Assembly (NCBI RefSeq): GCF_000002425.4
Contig: NC_037273.1
Coordinates: forward strand, 8,597,418-8,661,417
Source: Physcomitrium patens
Lineage: Eukaryota; Streptophyta; Bryopsida; Funariales; Funariaceae
DNA length: 64,000 nucleotides
Direction: 5' to 3'
Part shown: positions 60,275 to 64,000 of the stretch, piece after piece
How positions within the stretch are numbered: position 1 is the first letter of the stretch
Layout of the letters: each line of letters begins with the position of its first letter
Made by a program: the position numbers and the translations under genes
The notes under the pieces: model-generated
Seen by the model: only the letters and a program-made list of their open reading frames with translations
The model's database searches: none
What the model was told of the DNA's origin: nothing

Positions 60275-63200
60275 ATGAAGTTATGTGGGGAAGGTTGGGT
60301 GTTGGGGTTCATCGCGATTTTTGGATCATTGCAGCAGCTGATGGAGAATGGGGTTGATGCGGAGGCGATAACAAATGATCACCTCAGCGGGGGACTGGTG
60401 GACGTCATTGGGACGACTGAAGAGCTGGAGATGGACGTGAGGAGTGACAAGATGCATGAAGTTCAAGAGCTTGGCAATGGCAGACACGAACAGTTCGAGC
60501 GTGATGATGATCATGTTGAAAATTCTGTTCATGATGCGATGATGCTGGAGGAGACCAGGGGAGGCATTGGTGCCGAGCATCAAGAATCTGGGGTGATGGA
60601 AGGGGAGGAGGATCATATGGGATTTGACGAGGATACGCGGATAGATGGGATTGAAACAAGCAAAGGGCAAGTTGATAAACATTACAAGGAGGGCCCTTGG
60701 GATGTATTGGAGATGCTTGTGTTGGTATCTGCGATGAAGGAATACGCAGAGACGGTGGGTGACCACCCTCTGGAAGACCACATTAGTGAACAGGAGAAGT
60801 GGCATTCCATAGAAAGTTACTGTTTGGGTCAACTTGTGCTACGCAGTGCTTTAGATTGTAGTGAGAAGTGGGCGTGCTTGAGTGTTGAGTTTAAAAGGAT
60901 CAAAGACTTCGAAAGTAACATGGTGCAGGATCAGATATCCTATTGGGAAATGACTTATGATGAACGGCGTAATTTCCATCTTCCAGGCGATTTTTCGCAG
61001 GAGGTTTATAATGCGCTGTGGCATTGGGATGATAGGGACCGAATCGGTGAAATAGGTATGCGAGGCTCATATTTTCCCCTGCTAATTCACTCATGCAATT
61101 CATGTAGTTTGTTTTAGTGGACTATATGTTATCTTTGCGAGGGTGATGTAGGCTCTCTTTTCAGCGTGGTTCTAGAACCATTCGGTTTTAATGTTAATGT
61201 AAGGATGAAGGAACAGCGTTTGTGCTTCAGACCTTCCGCATTGTTTAATCCTCCTAATCTTCACATAACCAAAAAAAAAAAGAAAAAAAAAAGAAAAAAA
61301 GTATATATATATATATATATATATATATTTCTGTTAGATGAGGTCCAGGCTTGAGATATTTTTGAGTGTTTGTGTACCATATTCATGTGCGGTAACTTGA
61401 GTACAAGTCATTGACGTTTCTCTTGTGATACAGGGGCTCCTGTAATCCTAGAAGACGAGATCAATATTATTAAAGAACGATCATCATTTGGTTCGATTGT
61501 ACGAACAAGAAAACGGTCAGATCGTGGAGAATATCAAGTTTCTCGAAAAGTCTCTCGAGGGGAGGGTAGCATAGAGCCGTCATTTCTTGGTTCCCAGCTA
61601 CTGATGCTTGATAATCAGCAAAGTATGCATTCATGCATTTTTTTAAACTCTCTTTTTTCTAATAGATCGGCATTCCCGTGCTTCTACGCACTTGGATGCG
61701 GTTTGCAGTTTAGAATCCTTCCTGCAATGACTCATTCATGAGCGATAAATTTGAGCCTCAAGTTTTAAATTGCTTTTCTGAACAGCTACCCTGTTTCGGT
61801 TCACTAGTGTTCATCTCACTACTTTTTACAAACTTTGTCAGTTTATGATATTAGCATTTGGTCTGGTAAACACTGTTGAAGTCGAGGAGTGTAATTGGAA
61901 CACACGTTGCCTCCTCTTTGAAATATTTGATATTGCAAATTGTTACAGCTTGCAAGAGTGGATTCACATATATTTGGACTCTCAGAAACTGACTACGATT
62001 GTATTGTGGGTGTGGATGATGATGGAACAGGTTCACTTGCACTCGTCGAGACACCGCAAGAAATACTTCCATCGGAGGACGATGTAGTTTGGAACGCTCA
62101 ATTTTCTCAACTTCGTGCCAATCAAAACTTTTGGGCCCCGCATGGACGAGCTTCTGCAACATGGGCCTTTTATGTTGTGAACGATAATTCTGAACCCGAC
62201 TCTGCACGTCCTCAGCAAATGCGTTGTGCTATTTGCCATCCTGCTCAACAAGAGCACCGACCAAATAGTGCTACGCGAGTGAGGAAGGGTGTTGTAACTT
62301 ACAACAAACAGCACGGGACAACGTCTATGAAAAAACATGTAGCACAAGAACATGGGGATATTTTTACCAAGTACAAGGCAACGCGCATGTCAAATGCTAC
62401 TACACGGGCAGAATTCCAACATTCAAGGAGGATGAAGAATGATCCTTTGCCTTCTATAATATCCGATATTTTGTACAATCAAAATTCCAACAAGAAATTC
62501 GACCCGGCGCAGGAAAGACTTCTGGAGGATCTGGTTCTGTATGTGGCAAAAGGTTGCCATCCCATGTCTGTGGTTGAGAATGTCTGGTTGAAAAAGTTGG
62601 TCATGAACAGGCAATTTGGCCGTGTGAGTTTTCCCTCTAGCCGTCAATTAACTGATGAAGTCATTCCTCGTGTGGTTTCTCAAATTATAGAGAAGAATAT
62701 CTTGCCTTCATTACGTGGTTGTGTGTCTGCTACGGTAACTTTTGATCTGTGGATGTCACGAAGAGGCGTCAACAGCATCGCTACGGTAGTTCATTTCATC
62801 AACGAGTCATGGGAGACCTGCCATGTAACTATAGGTGTGTTGGAGGCGTCTGTTATCGCCGGAGAAGAGCTTGTCATGGAAGTGAAAGATCTCCTAAGTT
62901 CCTTTAACTTGATGGACAAGATCATTGCCTTTGTGGTAAAAGACGATGATTCAAGGCTCACTTCACTCGCCGAGGCACTTTCAAAGAAGGTAGTATGTTC
63001 TCCGCTCCAGTTATCTGAGCCATACACAGGGACTTGCTTTGGAAACGTGCTGTCTAAAGCATGTGAAAACACTACGACTGACGAGAAGGCATGTGATGGT
63101 TTGAGGGCAGTTAGCATTGAAGCGGCTATATCCTCTTTGAGAAGGAGTATTTCTTCGACCTCTAGGTCAGCGAAGAGAAGGCTTGAATGGATGAAAGCCT

Positions 63201-64000
63201 GTGCTGATGTTGGTCTTCGGCCTCGCAAGTTAAGAGCACCTGTAAAGGGAAGGTTCGCTTCTAAAGTGATTCTTTGTCAGGAGGCTTTGGATTACCAGCC
63301 TGTATTACAGTTGTGTTCCGCTTCCCAGAGCGACGGCATGTTCTTCGATGTTCCTAGCGTGGAGACGTGGGCTATTGCAAAGGCTGTCACTGTTGCTCTT
63401 AATCCTGTGCTTCAACAATGTGTTATGAACCGGAGTAAAGGTTACTGGTTGTTATCTGATGCCATAGCTGCTGCGCTTAGTTTGTATTTACAACTGCATA
63501 AGGAAACGATCAACAGGAGCTTGCCCGACCCAAAATTAGATCCACATTTTGAGTCCGAACTGGAAGTTCTACAGGTTCGGTTGGTGCAAGAGGTGATGAG
63601 TACTCTATCACTTTCCCTTAATTTTACGCTTGATTATTCAGCCAAGCATTCGCACAACATGCTGGCGTTAATGTTGGATCCACGTTACAAGGGGCTCAGT
63701 CTGCTGAAAGATTATGTGGGCAGGGATATGGCTTTGGCGGTTGTGGCTGAGGTTGACAACCGGGCCCTTCTTCCCTGTTTGGTAACTGTTTTTAAGCAAT
63801 TGAATCCGTCCAGTGTGGAAAACGTTTCAGCACTGAGCCCCACTTCTAAGGATTTCTTTGATGAGAATTCCTTGTTTGGATCATCAGCCTCACATGATGA
63901 GGCAATAGTCGGTCATTTGAAAGCAGAGCTGTCTTTATTTAGGAGGCTACGTATTGATTCCAAGGAATGTGAGAACCCATTGGCATGGTGGAAGGACAGG
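60275..64000 (+). CDS. Trihelix-like plus BED finger plus degenerate hAT transposase protein (incomplete)
   Basis: Exon 1 is 60275-61055 and exon 2 is 61434-61622, joined in phase. Exon 3 begins near 61949-61959 and is open to the window end (over 680 codons). The exon 2-3 junction is uncertain: the strong CAG acceptor at 61946-61948 does not keep frame with the GT at 61623, while CAAGAG before 61959 does. The start is the first in-frame ATG; other starts are possible. Exon 1 (residues 139-255) resembles a trihelix domain: W-spaced helices, CSEKWACLSVEFKRIKDFE and SYWEMTYDERR then LPGDF. Exon 3 has a BED-type finger (C-AI-C at 62224, H-VAQE-H at 62334), the hAT opening TFDLWMS and the C-terminal hAT start NPLAWW. 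The hAT TDNASN and CxxH motifs are not conserved (KDDDSR instead), so transposase activity is unlikely. A domesticated DNA-binding regulator is the best guess. Confidence 0.72.
61302..61328 (+). repeat. Poly-A/TA microsatellite in an intron
   Basis: An A-rich run followed by a (TA)n tract lies within the first intron of the trihelix-BED-hAT gene. Confidence 0.8.

Noticed and set aside
60326..60832. 168-codon minus-strand frame
   Set aside because: It is a shadow of the trihelix exon on the plus strand and has no domain of its own.
1..64000. tRNA or rRNA genes
   Set aside because: I saw no complete cloverleaf or rRNA block; the tRNA-like matches are short primer-binding sites of retroelements.

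Overview
This is a stretch of land-plant nuclear DNA. Two gene-bearing flanks enclose about 43 kb of nested, AT-rich retrotransposons. A bryophyte, most likely a moss such as Physcomitrium, fits best: the host genes are divergent relatives of plant SHOC1 and plant DEL/E2F7-8, introns are 60-740 bp with GT-AG ends, and the youngest element is a chromodomain Ty3 element of the kind that dominates moss genomes. The species assignment is inference.

Left flank (1-6.6 kb): a plus-strand, four-exon gene (567-4887) for a SHOC1/ZIP2-like XPF-family meiotic crossover protein. About 1,196 residues can be assembled, and the helical and N-terminal XPF-like middle of flowering-plant SHOC1 appears to be missing. 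Right flank: a minus-strand, ten-exon atypical E2F (two DNA-binding domains, 673 aa, 50739-54800), then a plus-strand gene (60275 to beyond the window end) joining a trihelix-like domain to a BED zinc finger and a degenerate hAT transposase domain.

Middle: (a) 8.3-14.18 and 20.7-22.07 kb are heavily decayed repeats, including a minus-strand Ty3 relic. They are split by a young full-length chromovirus, here CV1 (14179-20713, 472-bp LTRs about 1% diverged, target duplication CCTAA). (b) A non-coding 1.7-1.85 kb repeat, here X, occurs twice (22068-39039 when interrupted, and 43437-45283). (c) Copy 1 of X is split by a Copia element (22990-38280, 370-bp LTRs about 8% diverged, target duplication ATATC). 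That Copia is itself split by a Tat/Athila-like Ty3 element (26112-36072, 742-bp LTRs about 6% diverged, target duplication ACAAG). (d) An old relative of CV1, here CV2 (39388-47601), is split by X copy 2.

The most interesting system is CV1. Its LTR carries clustered perfect heat-shock elements. Its predicted RNA start is exactly complementary over 11 nt to the primer-binding site just after the LTR, which indicates self-priming, and the pairing is conserved with changed sequence in CV2. Its leader has three repeats that fold into hairpins with an invariant 14-nt loop size and compensating stem changes. It also has a small extra reading frame after the chromodomain, and recognisable remains of that frame are in CV2. 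Three nonsense codons break CV1 gag and pol, so this copy is not autonomous as it stands.

The three better-preserved elements show three different reverse-transcription priming modes: self-priming (CV1), 3'-end tRNA-Asp-like (Ty3 nested element) and half-tRNA-iMet (Copia). All pairings, LTR difference counts and exon models were made by eye; no searches were run.
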